Below are positions 1-4,825 of a stretch of 7,138 nt of DNA, piece by piece (the stretch's first letter is position 1; every line of letters begins with the position of its first letter). The notes under the pieces were generated by a model that was given only the letters and a program-made list of their open reading frames with translations, was not told where the DNA came from and made no database searches. A program made the translations under genes and the position numbers. This stretch comes from Helicobacteraceae bacterium (GTDB taxonomy: Bacteria; Campylobacterota; Campylobacteria; Campylobacterales; Sulfurimonadaceae): positions 1-7,138 of the forward strand of contig JALWLR010000066.1 in NCBI GenBank assembly GCA_027084065.1, in the 5' to 3' direction.

Positions 1-263
1 TACCTATACCTTGATTTTGATATTCTGTATCTACTGCTAAATCAGACAGATAGCAACAATAATTAAAATCTGTCACTGACCTTGCAACTCCAATAATTTT
101 TTGATTATCAATTGCGACTACTATTAAATCTGCATTTTTTTAACATACCATCAATACATTGTAAATCATCAATAGGTCTTCTTTCACCTAAAGTTGAACG
201 ATTTAATATATCAATAAATTCATCAGCTGTTAGTTTTGTATTTAACTTATATTCTATATTCAA
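1..263 (-). pseudogene. GNAT-family N-acetyltransferase, partial at window edge, frameshifted
   Basis: Read from a TTG start at 263-261, which has an AGGAG Shine-Dalgarno at 273-277, the first frame gives 51 residues (starting NIEYKLNTKLTADEF) and stops at 110-108. One frame over, the protein continues as NADLIVVAIDNQKIIGVARS, then SVTDFNYCCYLSDLAVD and EYQNQGIG up to the window edge. That second part is a typical GNAT core: the beta-strand pair, the YLSDLAVD strand, and the start of the acetyl-CoA-binding Q/RxxGxG/A motif. The two frames join in a 7-base homopolymer at 135-141 (A7 in the mRNA); removing one A restores a single continuous frame. GNAT proteins transfer an acetyl group from acetyl-CoA to an amine; the substrate cannot be told. 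It may be a real pseudogene, a slippage-expressed gene or a sequencing indel. The C-terminal part lies outside the window. The gene starts 44 bases after the stop of the next minus-strand gene, so co-transcription is possible. Confidence 0.8.
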
Positions 264-307
264 TTTAATTTTCTCCTCTTTGAGTGTACTCTGTTTTGTT
301 GTACATT

Positions 308-658
308 TTAGTCAACTTTTTCCAGTCGCTCTGAAATAGTTCGTGAGATTTCTCTCATCTTTTTATTAAACTTATCATCAAAGTCATTCTCATAATAGAA
401 TTGAGGTTTAACTAGACCAAGCTTTAAAAATTCATTTTGTTCAAAAAGTATATCAAGATAACTTTCAATTAATTTTATATCTGTTGAGTTTCTGTTAATA
501 GCTTTTTTAAATCTTTCAATAAACTGTTTTATTTCTTCTTCGTTATCAGAGTCATTCAAGTAGTAAAAAACTCTTTCAGCAAATACTGGTTGAGTTAATC
601 CAAGTTTTTTTAACCAATCTTTTAAAAGTTTTTGTTTTTCTTTTAATTCAGTATTCAT
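308..658 (-). CDS. hypothetical protein, 116 aa, possible XRE-like helix-turn-helix at N-terminus
   Basis: I do not recognise a characterised family. The protein is 116 residues, highly charged and predicted all-helical. Residues 15-30 (WLKKLGLTQPVFAERV) resemble the start of an XRE/phage-repressor type helix-turn-helix, but the following stretch is acidic and lacks a clear recognition helix, so DNA binding is only a weak inference. A second amphipathic helical region lies near residues 40-78, and the C-terminus is a charged helix ending in ERLEKVD. There is no signal peptide or membrane segment. The ATG at 658-656 is preceded only by a weak AGAG. A TATAAAA on the minus strand at 692-686 could be its -10. 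It lies upstream of the frameshifted acetyltransferase on the same strand and is divergent from the tiny gene pair. Its AT-rich composition matches the rest of the left segment. Confidence 0.75.
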   Translation of the reverse strand: MNTELKEKQKLLKDWLKKLGLTQPVFAERVFYYLNDSDNEEEIKQFIERFKKAINRNSTDIKLIESYLDILFEQNEFLKLGLVKPQFYYENDFDDKFNKKMREISRTISERLEKVD

Positions 659-686
659 ATTGTCTCTAATTGTCCCTTTTACTTAT

Positions 687-692
687 TTTATA
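687..692 (-). promoter_or_regulatory. possible -10 element for the 116-aa gene
   Basis: The minus strand reads TATAAA here, 28 bases upstream of the ATG at 658. No convincing -35 was found at the expected distance. Campylobacterota sigma70 promoters often lack a conserved -35, so this remains a weak call. Confidence 0.3.
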
Positions 693-694
693 CT
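689..694 (+). promoter_or_regulatory. possible -10 element for the tiny gene pair
   Basis: TATACT on the plus strand matches five of six consensus -10 bases and lies 47 bases before the first small ATG at 742. No good -35 is seen. It overlaps the candidate -10 of the divergent gene, so the two promoters may compete. Confidence 0.3.
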
Positions 695-710
695 TTCATC
701 AACCTAAACA

Positions 711-730
711 TCAGTTTAGAGTTCAGTTTA
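711..730 (+). repeat. direct repeat TCAGTTTA in the leader of the tiny gene pair
   Basis: TCAGTTTA occurs at 711-718 and again at 723-730, twelve bases apart, directly before the AAGGAG ribosome binding site at 731-736. A 6-bp hairpin CTAAAC/GTTTAG (704-709 with 714-719) overlaps the first copy. The spacing of about one helical turn could suit a binding protein, but no regulator can be named. Confidence 0.4.
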
Positions 731-741
731 AAGGAGCCAAA

Positions 742-891
742 ATGGCAAAGTCAAATCCAATGACTAAATCGGCAGCTGCAAGAATTCAATCAAATGCAGC
801 TAAAACAAACGGAGGTGGTGCACCTAAGGGTCACTTCGCAGGTAGAGCACAAGCTGCTGCAACAAAAAACTCTTCAAAAGGTGGTAAATAA
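742..891 (+). CDS. 49-aa protein with a seed-maturation-protein-like (SMP) motif
   Basis: The ATG at 742 is preferred over upstream starts because AAGGAG lies at 731-736, five bases before it. The 49-residue product is small, basic and rich in Ala, Lys, Gly, Ser and Asn. Residues 7-23 (MTKSAAARIQSNAAKTN) followed by PKGHFAGRAQAAATKN resemble the SMP (late-embryogenesis/seed maturation) repeat, which has the pattern 'AA.RIQS..A...GG....G.FA.RAQ.AA'. Short proteins with this motif occur in bacteria and fungi; some are linked to stress, but their role is poorly known. There is no cysteine, signal peptide or membrane segment, and the protein is probably largely disordered. One base separates its stop from the next tiny gene, and both proteins begin MAKS. 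The family match comes from memory of the motif, not from a search. Confidence 0.8.
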   Translation: MAKSNPMTKSAAARIQSNAAKTNGGGAPKGHFAGRAQAAATKNSSKGGK

Positions 892-892
892 A

Positions 893-982
893 ATGGCTAA
901 ATCAGGAAATTGTGCACCAAATATGCCAAGCACAACTGGAAATCCATCAGGTGGTGGCAGAGGAAACTGCCCAAGTAAATGA
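893..982 (+). CDS. 29-aa Gly/Pro/Asn-rich peptide with two GNC motifs
   Basis: A complete 29-codon frame starts one base after the preceding stop, with an AAGGTGG ribosome binding site at 878-884 inside the end of that gene, eight bases before the ATG. The product begins MAKSGNCAPNMPSTTGNPSG and continues GGGRGNCPSK. It carries two cysteines, each in a G-N-C context (residues 5-7 and 24-26), around a Pro/Ser/Thr/Gly core. The cysteines could pair or hold a metal; neither is shown. It has no signal peptide, so a secreted bacteriocin-type role is not supported. The good ribosome binding site and the tight spacing argue that it is real despite its length. I recall similar PSTTGNPSGxGR peptides in other bacteria, without known function. 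A bidirectional terminator follows at 997-1024. Confidence 0.7.
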   Translation: MAKSGNCAPNMPSTTGNPSGGGRGNCPSK

Positions 983-996
983 TTATTTACTTAAAT

Positions 997-1024
997 GATA
1001 AAACAAGCTAAAGCTTGTTTTATC
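997..1024. terminator. bidirectional Rho-independent terminator
   Basis: The perfect inverted repeat GATAAAACAAGCT (997-1009) and AGCTTGTTTTATC (1012-1024) gives a 13-bp stem with A-rich and T-rich ends. It reads as an A-tract/stem/T-tract in both directions. It lies between the convergent tiny gene pair and the zinc-ribbon gene, and overlaps the stop codon of the latter (1022-1020). Confidence 0.85.
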
Positions 1025-1457
1025 TACATTCTTTTGCTTTATTTTCAAATATAATTAAAAACTCATCTTGATTTTTTTTAAATTCATCATAATCATAGTT
1101 TTTGATAGTCTTAGAAAATGCACAAACACATATTTCTTTTTTATGTCTTATTCTTGATGTTCTTAATGGTTCATTGTACGATGATATACAATTTTCAAGA
1201 ATAGAATGCTCCACACTCATTGGATATCTATTTGTATCAAAATGTTCAGTTATTTGATGTCCTCCAAAAGCTCCAATTATCATAGCTGTTACTGTTCCAA
1301 TTAGTGGCTCTTTAAATTTTTCATATTTTGTCTTCGTTAATGGTTCTTTACAATGTTTACATTTAATTTCAGATGATAATTTTATTGTATTTTCTTTATC
1401 ACAATTTGGACAATTAATATTTAATGTTTCTACTTTTTCTTTTTTTTCTTTTGACAT
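1020..1457 (-). CDS. zinc-ribbon protein with one membrane segment, 145 aa
   Basis: The N-terminus carries a clear zinc ribbon, CPNC at residues 16-19 and CKHC at 33-36, in a lysine-rich context. A hydrophobic glycine-rich stretch at residues 52-66 (LIGTVTAMIIGAFGG) looks like a single membrane helix. This suggests a cytoplasmic zinc ribbon anchored to the membrane with a C-terminal domain of about 80 residues on the other side. The C-terminal part has RYPMSVEHSILENC, an ICVCAF cysteine pair (112 and 114) and further cysteines at 91 and 144. I know no characterised function; similar zinc-ribbon-plus-helix proteins appear as accessory genes. The ATG at 1457-1455 has AAAGGA upstream (1470-1465). 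A promoter at 1684-1656 would give it a leader of about 190 bases containing the GC-rich hairpins. The gene ends in the terminator shared with the tiny gene pair. Confidence 0.8.
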   Translation of the reverse strand: MSKEKKEKVETLNINCPNCDKENTIKLSSEIKCKHCKEPLTKTKYEKFKEPLIGTVTAMIIGAFGGHQITEHFDTNRYPMSVEHSILENCISSYNEPLRTSRIRHKKEICVCAFSKTIKNYDYDEFKKNQDEFLIIFENKAKECR

Positions 1458-1476
1458 TATCTATTTCCTTTGGTAT

Positions 1477-1561
1477 GCAACGGGGGGGGCGCGGATGAGT
1501 GACAACTTCATTAGAAAATTTTTAGTTTCCGATGGAGTTGTTCACTCCTCCCGCTTGTTGC
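1477..1561. repeat. 85-base long imperfect hairpin (attC-like or leader RNA)
   Basis: GCAAC at 1477-1481 pairs with GTTGC at 1557-1561. Inside, 1489-1517 pairs with 1526-1554 almost continuously, with bulged bases at 1492 and 1541, a few mismatches and an 8-base loop at 1518-1525. Two mismatched positions (1508/1535 and 1512/1531) are G-T, so as RNA the plus strand folds slightly better than the minus strand. Size, terminal AAC...GTT boxes, bulges and a short terminal loop resemble integron attC sites. However, the boxes (ATGCAAC and GTTGCCT) do not fit the RYYYAAC/GTTRRRY consensus and no integrase is present. A run of eight G (1482-1489) lies in the left arm. Confidence 0.6.
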
Positions 1562-1640
1562 CTGGCGCTGTAGCGCCGGGGAACTAGCGTGTATTCAGCT
1601 AGCGCCCCCGTAGCCTAGGCAAACTAGAGGGCGAGGCTAC
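1561..1640. other. cluster of three GC-rich hairpins (about 64% GC)
   Basis: Three stem-loops follow one another. The first pairs GGCGCT (1564-1569) with AGCGCC (1572-1577), extended by CC/GG. The second pairs GGGG and CTAGC (1578-1588) with GCTAG and CCCC (1598-1608) around a 9-base loop. The third pairs GTAGCCT (1610-1616) with AGGCTAC (1634-1640). The composition stands out sharply from the AT-rich flanks. The arms are perfect and there is no T-run, so these are not ordinary terminators. A structured RNA leader, a recombination site or a mobile repeat are all possible. Confidence 0.65.
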
Positions 1641-1648
1641 TATTTATA

Positions 1649-1711
1649 AACACACATTTTACGTATTTCTTCCCTAAAAGTCAATATTAACAATACAGAT
1701 TTTTGTGTGTT
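1649..1711. repeat. inverted repeat AACACACA/TGTGTGTT bracketing the promoter
   Basis: The eight-base arms at 1649-1656 and 1704-1711 are perfect complements separated by 47 bases. One arm lies at the predicted transcription start and the other upstream of the -35. The arms are low-complexity CA repeats, so chance is possible. Confidence 0.4.
1656..1684 (-). promoter_or_regulatory. sigma70-type promoter reading into the structured element
   Basis: On the minus strand TTGACT (1684-1679) is followed after exactly 17 bases by TAAAAT (1661-1656); both match consensus at five of six positions. Transcription would start near 1649, pass through all hairpins of 1477-1640 and reach the zinc-ribbon gene start at 1457. 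The inverted repeat AACACACA/TGTGTGTT (1649-1656 and 1704-1711) brackets the promoter and could be an operator pair. Confidence 0.6.
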
Positions 1712-1812
1712 AATTGGAGAATTTTGGCAGTAACATGCAAAATGTTCCTTAATCGAAATGGAAACGGGAGCAAACGTTAAAAAATTTTAGCAAAAAAATA
1801 ACAAAGCAACTC

Positions 1813-2703
1813 CTAAAGCTCTTTGTATGCCTCCTCTATACTTTCCTTTTTCCCATAAATAACCAGATAAACCGCAGCATTGAACTTTGCCAGTTTTATA
1901 AACTCTTCACTTGGGTTTGTTAGCTGAGCGAGTGATTCTTCAAGAGTGATGTTTTCCCATGACTTTTCATAGTTGATGCCAAAAGCATGCGGGTCGATGA
2001 TGTGCTGTTTTATCTCGCCGTTTTGGGCTATCCACATATGCCCCTTGCTAAAGAGTTCCGGTGTGCCTTCATTGCCCTGAACGAGTGCGAAGCGTCTGTA
2101 CTTTTCGCCAAATATCTCTACATACTTCTTGACATAGGGTTTGTGAAAGACGCCTGTTATGGCCACTTCACTTTGTGAGACTCCGGGAAGCTTCTCTATG
2201 GTATTAAAAGCGGTTCTAAGCCCAAGACGCATACGTATCTCAGTAAGATCGCTCATCTCTTTTAGGTACTCTTTTCTGTCGAAAAACTTGACGTTTTTTG
2301 GAGTAGTTATATTTTCCACCACCTCTTTGGTCGTTATGCCCCCTTTGGCAGGCTGAAGTTTGTCGCCATAGACAACGAGGTTGATACCCTCCTTTTCCAA
2401 AAACTGCGCTACAAGCGGAAAGATGTACGGGTTTCTTCGCTTCCCATCAAAAGGATAGCCTAGCTCGATGGAGTTCTCCACTTTTTGAAAGTGTGTCAGC
2501 TCATCGCACGCAGCTATAGCACCTTTAAACTCCTCTATGGTTTCAGGCTTTAGTCGCCAACCAAGCAAGAAAGCCGCTATCTGCTCGCTGTATGGCTCTT
2601 GCTTGAGGATTTGTGTCATCATATCTTTGGCTTCTTCGAAGCTTAGATCTCTGTTGCTCTTTGGGCCCGTTCCCACTGCGTGGATATATTTTGAAAATTC
2701 CAT
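1813..2703 (-). CDS. TrpD2/YbiB-like protein (glycosyl transferase family 3 fold)
   Basis: The 296-residue product has the architecture of the TrpD2 (YbiB) family. A helical N-terminal domain carries SEQIAAFLLGWRLKPETIEEF around residues 39-59, followed by the phosphoribosyltransferase-like domain. YPFDGKRRNPYIFP (residues 83-96) replaces the GTGGD PRPP-binding loop of true anthranilate phosphoribosyltransferase. Further family signatures are RLGLRTAFNTIEKL (159-172), GVFHKPY (184-190) and ALVQGNEGTPEL (206-217). Characterised TrpD2 proteins lack anthranilate phosphoribosyltransferase activity and bind nucleic acids; in E. coli ybiB is linked to the SOS response. A tryptophan role is therefore unlikely. 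The ATG overlaps the proA stop by one base (TAATG) and has only a weak ribosome binding site, which suggests translational coupling. It is the last gene of the LHPP-like/proA operon. No clear terminator follows. Confidence 0.88.
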   Translation of the reverse strand: MEFSKYIHAVGTGPKSNRDLSFEEAKDMMTQILKQEPYSEQIAAFLLGWRLKPETIEEFKGAIAACDELTHFQKVENSIELGYPFDGKRRNPYIFPLVAQFLEKEGINLVVYGDKLQPAKGGITTKEVVENITTPKNVKFFDRKEYLKEMSDLTEIRMRLGLRTAFNTIEKLPGVSQSEVAITGVFHKPYVKKYVEIFGEKYRRFALVQGNEGTPELFSKGHMWIAQNGEIKQHIIDPHAFGINYEKSWENITLEESLAQLTNPSEEFIKLAKFNAAVYLVIYGKKESIEEAYKEL

Positions 2704-3935
2704 TATCTTGTCTGTCCGTTTCCGTAAATCTTATACTTGTAGGTTGTAAGACCTTCTATGCCCATAGGTCCACGTGCGTGGAGTTTGTTCGTACTGATAC
2801 CCACTTCCGCACCAAATCCAAACGCCCCGCCGTCTGTAAAGCGAGTCGAAGCATTGACATAGACTGCTGCCGCGTCGATGGCATTTAGAAACTTCTCGGC
2901 TGTTGTGATGTTTTCGGTAATGATCGCTTCAGAGTGTCCCGAACCGTAGCGATGGATGTGAGTTATAGCCCCATCTACCCCGCCAACAAGCTTTATACTG
3001 AGTGTGTTGGCAAGATACTCTGTATCATAGTCCTCTTCGGTAGCTGAATCTACCTCTATGATCTCCTGCGTAGCGTCACAACCTTTTAGCTGTGTATTGA
3101 ACGCATCGAACTCCGCTTTAAGTTTTGGGAGTATCGCTTGAGCTATCGCTTTATCGACAAGGAGTGTTTCCATAGCATTACACACACCAGGACGCTGACA
3201 TTTGGCATTGATGGCTATTTTGACTGCTTTGTCAAAATCGGCGTCTTTGTCTATATAGGTGTGGCACAATCCCTTGTCATGCTTGACTACCGCCACAGTA
3301 GCGTTATCGTTGACAAAGCGTACAAGCCCCTCCCCGCCTCTTGGGATGATAAGATCGACATACTTATCCATTTTGATAAGCTTCGCTACACCCTCCCTGG
3401 AGCTGTCAGGCAGCAGCGAGATCAGCTCTTTTGGGAGGTTGTTGCGCTCTAGTACCTTTTGGAGCACATCGGCGATGGCACGGTTAGAGTTCTCCGCCTC
3501 TTTGCCGCCTTTGAGCACACAGACATTGGAACTTTTAAAGCAAAGTGCCGCTGTATCGCTGGTAACATTTGGGCGCGACTCGTAGATGATACCGATAACC
3601 CCTATAGGGATCGTTACCTTCTCGATCTTCAGCCCATCTTCGGTTACCCAGCCATCAAGCACGCGACCAACTGGCTCTTTAAGCGCGGCTATCTCTTCGA
3701 CCGCTTTTGCCATAGCCTCAACACGCTTTTCATCCAAAAAGAGTCTGTCTTTTAACGCTTCACTGAGCTTGTTTTTTGTTGCATCAACCATATCGAGCGC
3801 ATTGGCTTCGAGGATGTTGAGCGTATTTGCTCGCAAAGCCTCTGCCATCTCTTTGAGGATGCGTACTTTCTCAGCTCCGCTGATCTCCGCTAAAACTCTG
3901 CTGCTCTCTTTTGCTTTTTCTAAAAACTGTTCCAT
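2703..3935 (-). CDS. proA: gamma-glutamyl phosphate reductase (glutamate-5-semialdehyde dehydrogenase)
   Basis: ProA performs the second step of proline synthesis, the NADPH-dependent reduction of glutamyl-5-phosphate to glutamate-5-semialdehyde in the cytoplasm. The protein is full length at 410 residues. It shows the aldehyde-dehydrogenase-fold signatures of the family: IYESRPNVT at 117-125, LKGGKEAENSN at 141-151, the catalytic cysteine C252 in KCQRPGVCNAMETLLV (245-260), HIHRYGSGHSEAI (326-338) and ARGPMGIEGLTTYK (387-400). The ATG at 3935-3933 follows a GAGGGA ribosome binding site about five bases upstream. It lies 32 bases after the LHPP-like phosphatase gene and overlaps the trpD2-like start. 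Its usual partner proB is absent here, and proC is about 1.8 kb away in another unit on the opposite strand. Nothing looks damaged. Confidence 0.97.
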   Translation of the reverse strand: MEQFLEKAKESSRVLAEISGAEKVRILKEMAEALRANTLNILEANALDMVDATKNKLSEALKDRLFLDEKRVEAMAKAVEEIAALKEPVGRVLDGWVTEDGLKIEKVTIPIGVIGIIYESRPNVTSDTAALCFKSSNVCVLKGGKEAENSNRAIADVLQKVLERNNLPKELISLLPDSSREGVAKLIKMDKYVDLIIPRGGEGLVRFVNDNATVAVVKHDKGLCHTYIDKDADFDKAVKIAINAKCQRPGVCNAMETLLVDKAIAQAILPKLKAEFDAFNTQLKGCDATQEIIEVDSATEEDYDTEYLANTLSIKLVGGVDGAITHIHRYGSGHSEAIITENITTAEKFLNAIDAAAVYVNASTRFTDGGAFGFGAEVGISTNKLHARGPMGIEGLTTYKYKIYGNGQTR

Positions 3936-3967
3936 TTTTCCCTCTTGCTTAAGTTTAAGTAATTATA

Positions 3968-4720
3968 CTATACAGCCAGTAAATCCGCTATGGAGTCAAG
4001 TACCAAATCAGGCTCAATTCCGCGCTCTAAATCTTTAGGAGAGAACTTGCCGGTTTTGACAAGTACCCCTTTTATACTCGCATCCTGCGCACCTTTGATG
4101 TCTCCCTCCATATCATCCCCTATCATAATGCACTCTTCAGGTTTCACCCCCATATCTTTACAAGCCAGATGAAAAAACTCACGGCTTGGCTTGCCAAGTA
4201 TGCGGGCTTCTTGCATCGAAGCGTACTCCAATGCCGCTACAAAGCATCCCGCATCCATACTTAGCCCCTCTTTGTCTTGAAAGTAGCGGTTTTTGGCTAT
4301 GGCGACAAGCTTGCTGCCTGCATGCAGTTTTCTAAAGGCGGTATTGAGATTTTTGTAGCTGAAGTTCTCCTGCGCATCCCCGACGATGACATACTCCTCT
4401 TTTTCATACTTCAAATCATCGAAAAAAGAGCGTGCCTCGTCTGTAAGCAAAAAGTAGGCGTTTGATCGCTGCTGCTGCAAGAACATCTTGGTAATATCCA
4501 GTGCGGTAATCACCTCGCTTTTCTCAATATCAAATCCCAAACTACGCAGCTTTTGCACTACTCCCTCGGATGTTTTTTGCGTCGTATTTGTCAAAAAGCG
4601 GATGGGATAGTGCTTTTTGATCTCTCTTACCACTTCGACCGCACCAGGGATGGCTGCATCACCGGTGTAAAGCACTCCTCCTATATCGCATAGGATCGCT
4701 TTATATTGCAATGTTTTCAT
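3968..4720 (-). CDS. HAD-superfamily IIA phosphatase, LHPP-like
   Basis: The 250-residue protein matches the LHPP-type branch of the HAD-IIA phosphatases. Motif I is CDIGGVLYTGD with nucleophile D12; the usual second aspartate is glycine (G14), as LHPP-type proteins have serine there. Motif II is RFLTNTTQKTS (T44), motif III LGKPSREFF (K177) and motif IV IGDDMEGDIKGAQ (D202, D203, D207). AQENFSYKNLNTAF (116-129) and VKTGKFSPKDL also match LHPP. Animal LHPP hydrolyses inorganic pyrophosphate, phospholysine and phosphohistidine; the bacterial substrate is unknown. The ATG has an ideal GGAGGTG ribosome binding site (4731-4725) four bases away. It is the first gene of the operon with proA and the trpD2-like gene. 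A link with acyl-phosphate or protein-phosphate housekeeping next to glutamyl-phosphate metabolism is speculation. Confidence 0.9.
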   Translation of the reverse strand: MKTLQYKAILCDIGGVLYTGDAAIPGAVEVVREIKKHYPIRFLTNTTQKTSEGVVQKLRSLGFDIEKSEVITALDITKMFLQQQRSNAYFLLTDEARSFFDDLKYEKEEYVIVGDAQENFSYKNLNTAFRKLHAGSKLVAIAKNRYFQDKEGLSMDAGCFVAALEYASMQEARILGKPSREFFHLACKDMGVKPEECIMIGDDMEGDIKGAQDASIKGVLVKTGKFSPKDLERGIEPDLVLDSIADLLAV

Positions 4721-4750
4721 ACTGCACCTCCATTTAGTGCGCTGTATGAT

Positions 4751-4759
4751 ATTATAACA
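4751..4759 (-). promoter_or_regulatory. extended -10 promoter of the HAD-proA-trpD2 operon
   Basis: The minus strand reads TGTTATAAT, a perfect extended -10 (TGnTATAAT), giving a predicted start near 4744 and a leader of about 24 bases before the ATG at 4720. No -35 consensus is seen 16-18 bases upstream, which fits the weak -35 of Campylobacterota sigma70 promoters. Confidence 0.6.
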
Positions 4760-4793
4760 AATTCAAATACACAGTCTTTGCACTATATTTTTG

Positions 4794-4799
4794 TACAAT
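4794..4799 (+). promoter_or_regulatory. possible -10 element for the HMA-type protein gene
   Basis: TACAAT matches five of six consensus bases and lies 26 bases before the ATG at 4826. A TTGCAC at 4778-4783 is too close to serve as its -35. The call rests on the -10 match and position only. Confidence 0.4.
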
Positions 4800-4825
4800 A
4801 GCAGCAAAAATTACCAAGGATACCA

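Larger units (their letters stand above)
1458..1812. other. intergenic region with GC-rich structured block and minus-strand promoter
   Basis: This gene-free stretch of 355 bases has no plausible coding frame. From left to right it holds the ribosome binding site of the zinc-ribbon gene, a long imperfect hairpin (1477-1561), three GC-rich hairpins (1561-1640) and a minus-strand promoter (1656-1684) flanked by an inverted repeat. It ends in about 100 bases of AT-rich sequence after the trpD2-like gene in which I see no strong terminator. Confidence 0.8.

Noticed and set aside
112..339. Plus-strand reading frame of 75 codons
   Set aside because: It lies antisense to the acetyltransferase and the 116-aa gene, has no ribosome binding site and resembles no family.
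670..741. Upstream N-terminal extension of the 49-aa SMP-like protein
   Set aside because: The extension lacks a ribosome binding site and contains the leader repeats; the AAGGAG at 731-736 fixes the ATG at 742.
1477..1561. A canonical integron attC site
   Set aside because: The terminal boxes ATGCAAC and GTTGCCT do not fit RYYYAAC/GTTRRRY, the unpaired spacer is asymmetric, and no second copy or integrase is visible. It is kept only as attC-like.
1610..1640. Rho-independent terminator from the GTAGCCT/AGGCTAC stem
   Set aside because: The loop is 17 bases and no T-run follows in either direction.
1477..1640. Retron non-coding RNA or hammerhead ribozyme
   Set aside because: There is no reverse transcriptase gene, and the GGATGAG and GAAA fragments do not form the CUGANGA/GAAA hammerhead core in the right arrangement.
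1813..2703. True anthranilate phosphoribosyltransferase (trpD)
   Set aside because: The GTGGD PRPP-binding loop is replaced by DGKRRNPY, as in the TrpD2/YbiB family.
3138..3755. Several plus-strand frames opposite proA
   Set aside because: They are antisense shadows of a clearly coding, full-length proA.
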